Shown here: positions 26,851 to 35,954 of the stretch, piece by piece
Numbering within the stretch: the stretch's first letter is position 1
How the letters are laid out: every line of letters starts with the position of its first letter
Assembly (NCBI RefSeq): GCF_021596505.1
Contig: NZ_PJIZ01000007.1
Span: forward strand, 1-64,000
Direction of reading: 5' to 3'
Length of the DNA stretch: 64,000 bases
Origin: Nostoc sp. CMAA1605
GTDB lineage: Bacteria > Cyanobacteriota > Cyanobacteriia > Cyanobacteriales > Nostocaceae
The notes under the pieces: model-generated
What the model was told of the DNA's origin: nothing
Databases searched by the model: none
Seen by the model: only the letters and a program-made list of their open reading frames with translations
Program-made: the position numbers and the translations under genes

Positions 26851-27471
26851 CTACACCATATCGGCTTGAAAAATTTGTTGGGCGGTGAGATTTAAGTCAG
26901 GAAAGATTTGGGAAATAATGCGTTCCTCATCTCGAAACTTATTGATTTGATATTCTCCATCAAACAAGTTACACACAGAAATTGTAGGTTGTTTAGGATT
27001 ACCAATAAAATTACGTCCACCTAATGCTCCATAGTCTACAATCCAATATTCGGAAATACCCATTTGCTCATAATCTGCATATTTGAGATGGTAATCATCA
27101 CGCCAGTTAGTTGAGACAATTTCAATCACCAAAGGTATTGATATGCCTAAACTAAGAATGGATTCTTTTTTCCATAATTGTTCATTAACTAAATTTGCCC
27201 GATTGAGTACCAAAACATCGGGGAAATAACCAGAATCTTTACCATCCGGTCTAACTATGGCTTGGTTAGGAATTAAATAGGGAAATTCTAAACGGTCAAT
27301 CGTCGCACTTAGCTTGATTGTTAAAAATCCTTTAATTTCTTCATGTTCCCCTACTGGTTGCGCCATTTCAATAATATTGCCGTGATGTAGTTCGTAACGT
27401 CTGCCCGAATTGTCAGGTAGCCAATCAACAAATTCCTGGAAGGTGACAAGTTTGGGTACTGCTTGAGTCAT
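26851..27471 (-). CDS. Uma2 family (DUF820) restriction-endonuclease-like protein
   Basis: The 206-residue protein belongs to the very expanded cyanobacterial Uma2/DUF820 family with a PD-(D/E)XK nuclease fold. Core elements are the start VTFQEFVDWLPDNSGRRYELHHGNIIEM, the acidic PDVLVLNRAN strand, the PLVIEIVS strand and the DYHLKYADYEQMGISEYWIVD segment. The biological target of these proteins is unknown, and they are often present in dozens of copies without partners. It is convergent with the peptidase gene, with 28 bp between the stops. Confidence 0.9.
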   Translation of the reverse strand: MTQAVPKLVTFQEFVDWLPDNSGRRYELHHGNIIEMAQPVGEHEEIKGFLTIKLSATIDRLEFPYLIPNQAIVRPDGKDSGYFPDVLVLNRANLVNEQLWKKESILSLGISIPLVIEIVSTNWRDDYHLKYADYEQMGISEYWIVDYGALGGRNFIGNPKQPTISVCNLFDGEYQINKFRDEERIISQIFPDLNLTAQQIFQADMV

Positions 27472-27620
27472 GGCTTTTGGGAATTGCTAATGATAGCAAT
27501 ATTATCTCTAATCAATCTGCAATATAAATCAGCAAACACAATCCAGGCGATCGCTAGTTACACTTGATCACTATCAAGCCTCATTTTCACCTCTCGGTTT
27601 GATAACTTAAGAATTGTAAA

Positions 27621-30395
27621 ATGCTGATGAAAACCCGCATATATATGCTCATAGGCTTCCTTCTCAGCCTAATTTTAAGTATTTTGCCTGTAGCAGACAA
27701 TTTTACGATTGCTGCCACACCCACAGATGTTGTTTCACCCCAAGCTGCTGTCTCCTTCACCCAAGGAGTGCAGAAAACAGTCTTAGATAATGGTTTAACC
27801 GTCCTCACCAAAGAAGTGCATACTGCACCTGTAGTGAGTGTACAGGTATGGTACAAAGTCGGCTCACGCAATGAAACTAAGGGAGAAAACGGTATTTCCC
27901 ACCAGCTTGAGCATTTGATGTTTAAGGGAACGAAAGAACGTCCTGTGCAGTTTGGTCGATTGTTTAATGCTTTGGGTAGTCAATTCAATGCTTTCACCAG
28001 TTACGATGAAACGGCTTACTTCGGGACAGTGGAACGCAACCGACTAGATGCACTACTGACTTTAGAAGCAGACCGGATGAAAAATGCTTTGATTGATGCA
28101 GAGCAATTAACTAGTGAAAAACGGGTAGTAATTTCTGAGTTACAGGGGTATGAAAACTCTCCTGAGTATCGTTTAAATCGGGCAGTGATGCGAGCAGCTT
28201 TTCCCAATCGCGCCTATGGTTTACCTGTAGGTGGTACAAAAGCTGATGTTGAACAATTTACAGTCGAGCAGGTGAGAAATTACTATCAAAAATACTACAG
28301 TCCAGATAATGCGACTGTGGTGATTATCGGCGATTTTGTCACAGAAAATGCTCTGAATACCATCAGAGATACCTTTGGCAAGCTACCCAAGAGAGAAACA
28401 GGGGGGAAACTAGTTTCCTCTACACCCCTTCCGCAGCCAGACAAGCTCATCAATACTGCGAGTAAATCGCCCATAATTTTGCAAGAATCAGGAAGTGCGG
28501 CTTTATTACAAGCTGTGTATCCCTTACCCGATGTCCAACATCCTGATGTTCCCGCAATTGATGTGATGGATGCAATTTTGACGGGGGGACGTAGTTCTCG
28601 ACTCTATCAAGCTTTGGTGGAATCTGGGTTGGCGAGTTCTGTTGGTGCTAGTGCAGTAGAACCGATTGAACCAGGATGGTATGAAATTAGTGCGACAGCC
28701 GCGCCAGGACAAAAGTTAACCAAAATTACAGAGGTATTGCAAACATCTTTAACACAATTGCAAAAGCAACCTGTTTCCTTAACAGAATTGAATCGTGCTA
28801 AAACACAACTACAAGCTTCCTTTGTGCTGGGTAATCAAGACATCACTAGCCAAGCTAGCCAATTGGCATACAGTCAAATGATCGCTGGAGATTATCACTA
28901 TATCGAAAAGTATTTAGCGGCGATCGCCAATGTCACCCAGGCTGATGTTCAAAGAGTCGCTAAAACCTATCTCAGTCCCAACAAAAAAACCATCGGCTAT
29001 TTTGAACCCACTCAAATTGCAGGTGAAAGCGGAACTCCCAATCTTGGTTCTGGTCGCACCGCCGAGAACTTCAACCCTGGTAAACCAGTAGATCCGGCGG
29101 AATTGGCAAAATATCTGCCTGCTATCACTACATCTCCAGATATTAGTAAACAATCTCTACCACAGCAGTTTTCCCTCACCAATGGGTTGCGGGTGCTGTT
29201 ATTACCTGACCACAACCTCCCCACAATTAATCTAAGTGGACAAATTGACGCAGGTAGTGAGTTTGATGGTAACTCCAACGCCGGATTAGCCAGTATCACA
29301 GCTAGTAATTTAATGAATGGCACAAAGACTAGAGATGCTTTGACCTTGGCGCAAACTCTAGAAGATAGAGGTGCTGGTTTAAATTTTGGTGCTACACGGG
29401 AAGGAGTTAGTATCAGTGGGGAAGGATTAGCAGCGAATTTGCCATTATTAATCCAAACTCTGGCTGATGTCCTGCAAAATGCCACATTTCCCAATAAACA
29501 GCTAGAACTCAGCCGTCAAAGAGCCTTAACTAGCTTAAAAGTCCAATTAGATGATCCTAGCGGATTAGGTAGAAGAGTATTTCAGCAAGCAATTTACCCA
29601 GAAAATCACCCCTTTCACAGTTTCCCCACGGAGGAAAGTTTAAAAAATATTACTCGTGATGATGTGCTGCGTTTTTACCGCAACCATTACCGACCAGATA
29701 CGACGACGCTGGCTTTAGTGGGTGATTTTGAACCAGCAGAGGTGAAAGATTTACTCAGTCAATCTTTGGGTAAGTGGCAAGCCATTGGTCAACCGCCTCT
29801 CCTCAAATTACCAACGGTGTCATTACCGCCAAATATCACCCGCATTAACAAGGCGATTCCTGGTAAAGCTGAGGCTATCACCTATCTTGGTTACAATGCC
29901 ATTTCTCGCAAAGACCCCCGTTACTACGCTGCATTGGTGCTGAATCAGATTTTGGGTGGGGATACCTTATCTAGTCGCTTGGGTACAGAAGTACGCGATC
30001 GCCTGGGTTTGACCTATGGTATTTATAGCGGCTTTGCAGCTGGTGTGAATCCTGGCCCCTTCTTAATTCAAATGCAGACTGCACCCCAAGATGCAAATCG
30101 GGCGATCGCTAGCACTTTAGGATTACTCAAACAGTTACGTGAACAGGGTATTACTGAAGCCGAATTAAACACGGCGAAACGTTCAATTACTAACAGTTAT
30201 CCTGTAGATTTAGCTAATCCTAGTAATGTGTCTAGCATCATTTTAGATAATGCGATTTTGGGACTATCACCAGCAGAAATTCGAGAATTTCCGCAACGTA
30301 TTCAATCTGTAACTATGGCTGATGTTCAAAAAGCCATTCAAGATTTGATTAATCCCAAAAATCTCATTATTGTGACTGCTGGAACTGTCAAATAA
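27621..30395 (+). CDS. Fused-domain M16 family zinc metallopeptidase, exported
   Basis: The 924-residue protein has a signal peptide or N-terminal anchor (residues about 5-30) and two M16 half-domains fused in one chain. The first half carries the inverted zinc motif HQLEH (residues 94-98, GISHQLEHLMFKG) and the downstream Glu region (LLTLEADRMKNALID). The second half (from about residue 500, FSLTNGLRVLLLPDHNLPTINL) lacks the motif and would form the passive half of the chamber. Such proteins act in the periplasm on peptides. It is monocistronic, and an inverted repeat follows the stop. Confidence 0.93.
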   Translation: MLMKTRIYMLIGFLLSLILSILPVADNFTIAATPTDVVSPQAAVSFTQGVQKTVLDNGLTVLTKEVHTAPVVSVQVWYKVGSRNETKGENGISHQLEHLMFKGTKERPVQFGRLFNALGSQFNAFTSYDETAYFGTVERNRLDALLTLEADRMKNALIDAEQLTSEKRVVISELQGYENSPEYRLNRAVMRAAFPNRAYGLPVGGTKADVEQFTVEQVRNYYQKYYSPDNATVVIIGDFVTENALNTIRDTFGKLPKRETGGKLVSSTPLPQPDKLINTASKSPIILQESGSAALLQAVYPLPDVQHPDVPAIDVMDAILTGGRSSRLYQALVESGLASSVGASAVEPIEPGWYEISATAAPGQKLTKITEVLQTSLTQLQKQPVSLTELNRAKTQLQASFVLGNQDITSQASQLAYSQMIAGDYHYIEKYLAAIANVTQADVQRVAKTYLSPNKKTIGYFEPTQIAGESGTPNLGSGRTAENFNPGKPVDPAELAKYLPAITTSPDISKQSLPQQFSLTNGLRVLLLPDHNLPTINLSGQIDAGSEFDGNSNAGLASITASNLMNGTKTRDALTLAQTLEDRGAGLNFGATREGVSISGEGLAANLPLLIQTLADVLQNATFPNKQLELSRQRALTSLKVQLDDPSGLGRRVFQQAIYPENHPFHSFPTEESLKNITRDDVLRFYRNHYRPDTTTLALVGDFEPAEVKDLLSQSLGKWQAIGQPPLLKLPTVSLPPNITRINKAIPGKAEAITYLGYNAISRKDPRYYAALVLNQILGGDTLSSRLGTEVRDRLGLTYGIYSGFAAGVNPGPFLIQMQTAPQDANRAIASTLGLLKQLREQGITEAELNTAKRSITNSYPVDLANPSNVSSIILDNAILGLSPAEIREFPQRIQSVTMADVQKAIQDLINPKNLIIVTAGTVK

Positions 30396-30401
30396 TTTTA
30401 G

Positions 30402-30443
30402 ATTTTAGATTTTGGATTGAATCTAAAATCCAAAATCTAAAAT
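30402..30443 (+). terminator. Long AT-rich hairpin after the M16 peptidase gene
   Basis: A perfect 16-bp inverted repeat (ATTTTAGATTTTGGAT with ATCCAAAATCTAAAAT, 10-nt loop) begins 6 bp after the stop. No T tract follows. The sequence is made of repeated GATTTTA units, so it may be a dispersed palindrome serving as an mRNA end rather than a classic terminator. Confidence 0.55.
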
Positions 30444-30541
30444 TCGGATGCTTAATCCTACATCCAAAGGTAACTAATTATCTCACAATAAAATGTAAAA
30501 AATTATCGCCAATATCATCGGAGCAGATAGGATTTTCGACC

Positions 30542-31051
30542 TTATTTTGTATAAAAAAGCTGCACAAGTTTAGCCAAATCACTTTTTGCAGGTTCACCTT
30601 TATTCAACCATTCCATTAAATCAGAAGGGTATAACCAAAAACTGGCAATAAAATCATTCTGATTATAATCTGGGTCGCTATCTAATTTAATTTCATAAAC
30701 TTTCATAAAAGCAGATACATGATTATCATGTGGTGTTAAATACCCCAAAAGCTTAATATTAACCATGCTTAAATCTATCCTCAATTCTTCTTTGAGTTCA
30801 CGATTTAGAGCATCTTCGTAAGTTTCTCCGCTTTCCACATGACCACCCATGCTAACATCAAGACAAAGGGGAAAAATTCTTTTCTGTGCAGAACGTCGAG
30901 GTATCCAAAGTTGTCCTTGTGAATTAATCACAAAAGCATTCACAACTCTAAAATTACACAGGCTTTGACTATAGATTTCCGAGCGTTTCTTTTTCCCAAT
31001 GATGCAATCATTGTTATCTACAATGTCAAGCATTTCATCATTGTGTACCAT
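30542..31051 (-). CDS. Nudix hydrolase
   Basis: The 169-residue protein has a complete Nudix box (GGHVESGETYEDALNRELKE followed by ELRI), matching GX5EX7REUXEEXGU except at the last glycine. The N-terminus (MLDIVDNNDCIIGKKKRSEI...LCNFRVVNAFVINSQGQLWIPRR) resembles the isopentenyl-diphosphate-isomerase-like Nudix subgroup, which includes hydrolases of uncertain substrate. The IDI catalytic cysteine context is not clear, so I call it a hydrolase only. It is a single gene with AT-rich flanks. Confidence 0.88.
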   Translation of the reverse strand: MVHNDEMLDIVDNNDCIIGKKKRSEIYSQSLCNFRVVNAFVINSQGQLWIPRRSAQKRIFPLCLDVSMGGHVESGETYEDALNRELKEELRIDLSMVNIKLLGYLTPHDNHVSAFMKVYEIKLDSDPDYNQNDFIASFWLYPSDLMEWLNKGEPAKSDLAKLVQLFYTK

Positions 31052-31251
31052 ACTTTGTCAACGCACTAGACTATTTTTATTAAATTTATCAAGTAGCAAG
31101 TCAAGGGTTATGAAGTCATATAGGAATCATATTTGATTTCTGCGAAGCTAGGTAAACCTCTATGACTTTTTTCCTGTTCCGTGTTCCCTGTTAAGAGTTC
31201 CCTAACTACGCAGATAATTTCAAGAATCAAATCAGATTCCTCTAACTTTGA

Positions 31252-32333
31252 TTATTCATCAATTTGCCAGGAATCTTTAGTTACTTCTTCATCTAGAATT
31301 TTCCGTGGACGAACAATGATGATGATTTTACCCAGGATGGGAATTTCTGGTTCTGTTTCAAACCATTGAAAATCTAACTCACCGCCTTTATCGACCACAA
31401 AATAACTAAAATCATTCCATTCCCGTTGACTGCGGTCTATGACCACTAACACAGGGCCGGGTTGGGTGTGAGTTTGGCTAGGGAAGCGATCGCTTGTTGC
31501 TAAAATTACCACTGGGTCTTCTGCACCTAACAACACTTGCCAACCAGGTAAAGCTACCCAAGCTTGTTCACCAGCAAATTTGACGATGCGAAATGGTTCA
31601 ATTTCTTCTACTAGGGGGACTGCTTTGAAGTCTTGCGGTGTTAAAGGTAATTTACCCACTACAGGGACAATGCGGGGTAATTCCTCTTCGGAATCAAAGC
31701 GATAAAAGGGCGGAAGGGGGCAGGACGTTGAGAAACAACGGTAAAATCAACTAATAACTGTTCAATTTGCTTTCTGGCTGTTGGCGTGTGAGCAAAACGT
31801 AAACCCTTAGCAATTAAGCGCGATCGCTCTTGCAAATCTGTATTTTGTCGTGCTAACTTCCAAGCTTGATAGGCGACAGCATCCCCAGGATGGTCAGAAA
31901 ACCCTTCTGGTAAGGTGCGAAACCACGAAAAATCTTTAATGGCTTTGGCGATTTCTCTGGCTTCTTCTAAATTGAGTTTATGCTCAAAAGTCAGTTCCGC
32001 CGCCGCCGCGCGTTGTTCTTGGGTGAGTAGGCGCAGTTCATATAAAACATCACTACCGCGAGTTGCATAATGCGATCGCGCCGCTTCCGATGCACCAGCT
32101 TTTTCTAAAGAATTATAGACTTGCGCGCCTACAACTACCTGATTTTGTTGAATTGGCTCAAATCCTGTGGCTTCAAAAATCTCTTGGGGATTGTAACCGG
32201 ATTTTTGCAGAGTCGCGATCGCTAATCCCCATTCCACCCAATTACCTTGTTTTTGTCTCAATTTGCGTAACAATTCTGCTGCTGAATCAGCAGTATTTTC
32301 AGGATTGGGAGTGTTGGGTGATAAGTCAGTCAT
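31252..32333 (-). pseudogene. raf1: RuBisCO accumulation factor 1, interrupted by a -1 frameshift
   Basis: Raf1 is a dimeric chaperone that holds RbcL dimers during assembly of RuBisCO. Two minus-strand frames together give the whole protein. The first (32333 to 31659, 224 residues) starts MTDLSPNTPNPE and contains KLRQKQGNWVEWGLAIATLQ and the helical domain. The second (through 31252) contains GKLPLTPQDFKAVPLVEEIE and the beta domain. The join is at an A run at 31704-31707: one more base would restore RPFYRFDSEEELPRIVPVVGK and give a normal length of about 360 residues. As written, the first frame ends in unrelated IALIPKRNYPALSL. It is either a real disruption or a homopolymer base-call error. 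Confidence 0.85.
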
Positions 32334-32570
32334 AATCTCAAATTGCAGTTACTACCACAGAGGCTTATTAACACCGCGTTGGTAAATCTTATTGTAATCT
32401 TTATCCGCCTACTATATATACACCCTACCGTTAGTTAAAATTTTGCGTTACAAATAACACATCACAGCTAGCAAGAACTATCTTGGTAGATTTCCGCAAG
32501 GCTGAAAAGAAATAATCTACTAAGCTGGGTAAGCATATACGGCTATAAATATTTTTACAGGTAATGTCCT

Positions 32571-33509
32571 ATGGCTGATACTATTTCCGAAATCCAGAGA
32601 AATCATCGTACAATGGCAACTTTAGAAAGACCGAAAAAACTCAAAATCTTAGTAGTTGATGACGAACCAGATAATTTAGATTTGCTATATCGCACCTTTC
32701 GCCGAGATTTTCAAGTCCTAAAAGCTGAAAGTGGTATCAATGCGCTGGAAATCTTAGCGGTAGAGGGAGAAGTAGCTGTCATCATCTCTGACCAACGGAT
32801 GCCAGAAATGAAAGGTACAGAGTTTTTGAGTAAGACTGTACCACAATTTCCAGATACGGTGAGGATAATTCTCACAGGATTCACTGATATAGAAGATTTG
32901 GTGGAAGCAATTAACGCCGGACAGGTGTATAAATATATCACCAAGCCTTGGGACCCTGGGGAACTCAAAGCGGTTGTACAACGCGCCGCCGAAACCTATG
33001 ACCTACTCAAACAGAGGACAGAAGAACTGCGCCGCGCTAACGCTCAAATGTCCTTGTTAACAGTGTTAGTACAGGTGACTCAAGCCACCGAAAATTTAGA
33101 AGCCATCCTCACACCTGTTGCCACAGCATTTTGTGATAGCTTTGCCTGTGATAGCTGTATTTTGCAGCTAGTGAACAACAAAACACTTACAGCCACCCAA
33201 GGGTTTTATTCTCCAGAAGGCACAGTCAAGAACTGGCTAGACCAAGATCCTCTCACAAGTGAAGCGATCGCCACTGGTCAAGTGCAAGTTGCACTCAATG
33301 TTGCCAAAGAAGCCACACTAGCAGGTGCAACCCATTACCAAGAAACGGGTGTCCAAGCTCATTTAGTCATCCCGATTGCTTACCGCAGTGAAATTTTAGG
33401 TGTATTATCCCTCCAATGGCATCAACCAAGTTCTCTAAGAGAAGATGAACTCAATCTGATTCATCTCTCAGCTGAACTAGTGGCGATCGCGATGAAGAGT
33501 GCTAAGTGA
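32571..33509 (+). CDS. Response regulator with receiver and GAF domains
   Basis: The 312-residue protein has a receiver domain (about residues 23-145) with acidic pair Asp30-Asp31, phosphoacceptor Asp74 (VAVIISDQRMPEMKG) and YITKPWDP. A coiled linker (ETYDLLKQRTEELRRANAQM) follows, then a GAF domain (about 165-310). No kinase, cyclase or DNA-binding output is present, so the GAF domain may be a ligand sensor or the effector surface. The ATG at 32571 or the internal Met15 could be the start. No kinase lies beside it. Confidence 0.88.
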   Translation: MADTISEIQRNHRTMATLERPKKLKILVVDDEPDNLDLLYRTFRRDFQVLKAESGINALEILAVEGEVAVIISDQRMPEMKGTEFLSKTVPQFPDTVRIILTGFTDIEDLVEAINAGQVYKYITKPWDPGELKAVVQRAAETYDLLKQRTEELRRANAQMSLLTVLVQVTQATENLEAILTPVATAFCDSFACDSCILQLVNNKTLTATQGFYSPEGTVKNWLDQDPLTSEAIATGQVQVALNVAKEATLAGATHYQETGVQAHLVIPIAYRSEILGVLSLQWHQPSSLREDELNLIHLSAELVAIAMKSAK

Positions 33510-33599
33510 TGAGTGCTGAGTGCTGAGTTTTTTTAGCGGTAGCACAGCGTTTAGGGACTTCTAGAAAATAAACTATCCAAATTTATTTTCCTTAAAACA

Positions 33600-33770
33600 A
33601 CTGTTTTTCCCCCTGCTCCCTGCCCCCTGCCCCCTTGCCATCAACGTGATAGCATATTTTTTCAATAGGAAGTCCCTCAGCCGGTGTTGAGCAAAAATTT
33701 AAATTAAGAGTCCATAGTCAATAGTCCATAGTCCATAGTTAAATAACTAATGACCATTGACTAATGACTA
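33600..33770. repeat. STRR cluster upstream of menG
   Basis: A CCCCCTG-type block (about 33608-33640) is followed, after unique sequence, by AGTCCAT and CTAATGA heptamers (about 33705-33775). The last heptamer contains the menG start codon (ATGACTAACG). Confidence 0.85.
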
Positions 33771-34460
33771 ATGACTAACGATATTCACGCCATTTTTGAC
33801 CGTATCGCGCCTGTCTATGACCAATTCAATGATTGGTTAAGCTTGGGACAACATCGCATCTGGAAGGAAATGGCCATTAAATGGAGTTCGGTTCAGAGTG
33901 GGGATACCTGTCTTGATTTATGTTGTGGTAGTGGTGATTTAGCCTTGAGCTTGGCTAGACGCGCAGGGACAACCGGTAAAGTCTATGGAGTGGACTTTTC
34001 CGCCAACTTGCTTGCAACCGCTAAAGAACGCTCTCAAACTCATTACCCCCAATTTGCCATTTCCTGGGTAGAGGCGGATGTCCTGAATTTACCCTTTGAA
34101 GATAATCAATTTGACGCTGCTACGATGGGCTATGGTTTAAGAAATGTCAAAGATATTCGCCGTAGCCTCCAAGAACTACACCGCGTCCTTAAACCAGAAA
34201 AACGAGCAGCCATCTTAGACTTTCATCGCCCCAATAATCAGCAATTTCGCGCCTTTCAACAATGGTATTTAGATCATATAGTTGTGCCTATGGCCGAGCG
34301 TATGGGGATGAAGGAAGAATACGCTTACATCAGCCCCAGCTTAGATCGCTTTCCCCAAGGGAAAGAGCAAGTAGAGTTAGCCTACGAAGTTGGGTTTACC
34401 TCAGCCACACACTACCCCATTGCGAACGGTATGATGGGAGTATTGGTAGTTGTTAAATAG
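33771..34460 (+). CDS. menG: 2-phytyl-1,4-naphthoquinone / demethylmenaquinone methyltransferase
   Basis: This SAM-dependent methyltransferase does the last ring methylation of phylloquinone, the A1 electron carrier of photosystem I. The 229-residue UbiE/MenG-family protein shows IFDRIAPVYDQFNDWLSLG at the start, SAM motif I (CLDLCCGSGDLALSLA), a VDFSANLL acidic loop and the family motif MGYGLRNVKDIRR. The start codon ATG at 33771 lies in the terminal STRR heptamer, so the first residues (MTND) are partly repeat-derived and no Shine-Dalgarno sequence is seen. Length is normal. Confidence 0.93.
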   Translation: MTNDIHAIFDRIAPVYDQFNDWLSLGQHRIWKEMAIKWSSVQSGDTCLDLCCGSGDLALSLARRAGTTGKVYGVDFSANLLATAKERSQTHYPQFAISWVEADVLNLPFEDNQFDAATMGYGLRNVKDIRRSLQELHRVLKPEKRAAILDFHRPNNQQFRAFQQWYLDHIVVPMAERMGMKEEYAYISPSLDRFPQGKEQVELAYEVGFTSATHYPIANGMMGVLVVVK

Positions 34461-34587
34461 GTCATGGGACAAACGGGGTATTGGACATTGCGAATTGGGC
34501 AAACAGGGCATGGTTTTTTTTCCTACTTCCCCTACTCCCAGTCCCTAATCCCTAATCCCCAGTCCCTAATTATAAATCCAAAAAACT

Positions 34588-35820
34588 GTGGATTGGTCTT
34601 CTGTTTTACTGTATGTATCGCCCCCTGTATTGGGTGGAATTATTGGCTATTTCACAAATGATATAGCCATCAAGATGCTATTTCGTCCTTACCGCGCAAT
34701 TTATCTTGCTGGTAAGAGAGTTCCCTTCACTCCTGGCTTAATTCCGGCAAATCAGGAGCGTTTGGCTAAAAATATTTCTGATACGATCATGGGGTCGTTG
34801 TTAACACCCGATGAATTACAAAAACTCGCGCGGCGATTATTAGAAACTGAGCGAGTACAAGGGGCTATTCTCTGGTTGTTACAACTGGCAATAGACCAAA
34901 TTAAAACTGATAAAAACCAAAAAACTAGTAAGGTTGTTGCCAGTATCCTACGCGATTTGTTAGGAGAGTCATTACCGCGTCTATTGAGGGTACTAGCTAG
35001 ACAAGAAGACTTTTTAGAACCACAAATCAATCAGATTTTTGACCAAATATTATTAGAGTTGCAACTGAGTGATGAGCAAGCAACACGTTTGGCTGACTGG
35101 TTTTTAGAAGTAGTTTTACCACCAGATGTATTAAGACAAGCAATCATAGATTTTCTAACCGATCGCACAATTCAAACTATCGATGAAAGTTTCCGCGAAA
35201 AAACTAGTGGTACTTATTGGGTAGTAGCGAATTTGTTTGGTTTACGAAACACACTCACTCGCTTGAGAACTTTTTGCTTAGATGAAAAAGAAGCGACTAA
35301 TGAGAGGTTGCAGGATTTAATTAAAGATTTGCAGATGCGCGATCGCTTCAAAAAAATTCTCCAAAATTTATCGCTGCAAAATCTACCAATCGGGACAGTT
35401 CGTCAACTCCGCAAAACTACACGAGAAACCGTCCGTCAGTATATCCAAACTAGTGGGAGCGATTTACTACAAGGACTGACTGAATCTGTAAATTGGGAAA
35501 ATATTGCCAAATTACTCTTAAATCGCCTGAGTAACTCACCTGTAGTTATGACTTCTTTAGAAGTTGTCTCTCAAGAGTTAGCACTGATTTTAGAAAGATA
35601 TTTAGAAAAGGATTTAGAGCAAATAGTAACTCAGATAATTCCGATTTTATCGATAGATCAAGTAATTGTTGACCGAGTAAAATCTACATCCCCTGCTGAT
35701 TTAGAAAATGCAATTGAAGGCATTGTCAAAAATGAATTACAAGCTATTGTCACTTTAGGGGGAATTTTAGGATTTATTGTTGGTTTATTACAAACCGGAT
35801 TTTTATTTTTTACTCGATAG
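34588..35820 (+). CDS. DUF445 family membrane protein
   Basis: The 410-residue protein begins at a GTG (34588), [31 protein letters not shown]. It has an N-terminal membrane segment with the conserved [18 protein letters not shown] motif and [19 protein letters not shown] of DUF445. A long helical middle follows, then a C-terminal transmembrane helix (about 385-407, [20 protein letters not shown]). The two helices at opposite ends would loop the helical domain on one face of the membrane. Function is unknown. The gene follows menG by 127 bp of partly STRR DNA. Confidence 0.85.
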   Translation: MDWSSVLLYVSPPVLGGIIGYFTNDIAIKMLFRPYRAIYLAGKRVPFTPGLIPANQERLAKNISDTIMGSLLTPDELQKLARRLLETERVQGAILWLLQLAIDQIKTDKNQKTSKVVASILRDLLGESLPRLLRVLARQEDFLEPQINQIFDQILLELQLSDEQATRLADWFLEVVLPPDVLRQAIIDFLTDRTIQTIDESFREKTSGTYWVVANLFGLRNTLTRLRTFCLDEKEATNERLQDLIKDLQMRDRFKKILQNLSLQNLPIGTVRQLRKTTRETVRQYIQTSGSDLLQGLTESVNWENIAKLLLNRLSNSPVVMTSLEVVSQELALILERYLEKDLEQIVTQIIPILSIDQVIVDRVKSTSPADLENAIEGIVKNELQAIVTLGGILGFIVGLLQTGFLFFTR

Positions 35821-35945
35821 TTTGGGGATTGGGGACTGGGGACTGGGGACTTGTACTGAGCTTGCCGAAGTATTGGAAAATCAGGAGACAAGGGAGACAA
35901 GGGAGACAAGGGAGAATATTATTTTTAATGCCCAATGCCCAATGC
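35821..35945. repeat. STRR cluster with inverted copy of a dispersed repeat
   Basis: GGGGACT heptamers, then the inverted copy of the 39-bp unit seen at 6683-6722 (here 35837-35876, one base different), then ACAAGGGAG and CCCAATG heptamers. It fills the space between the convergent DUF445 gene and the next gene. Confidence 0.85.
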
Positions 35946-35954
35946 CCTATTACC

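Noticed and set aside
29012..29494. 160-codon minus-strand frame inside the M16 peptidase gene
   Set aside because: Shadow of the peptidase frame; no recognisable domain.
31659..32333. Two separate small genes at 31252-31659 and 31659-32333
   Set aside because: Together they match one Raf1 protein, and the break is a one-base frameshift in a homopolymer.
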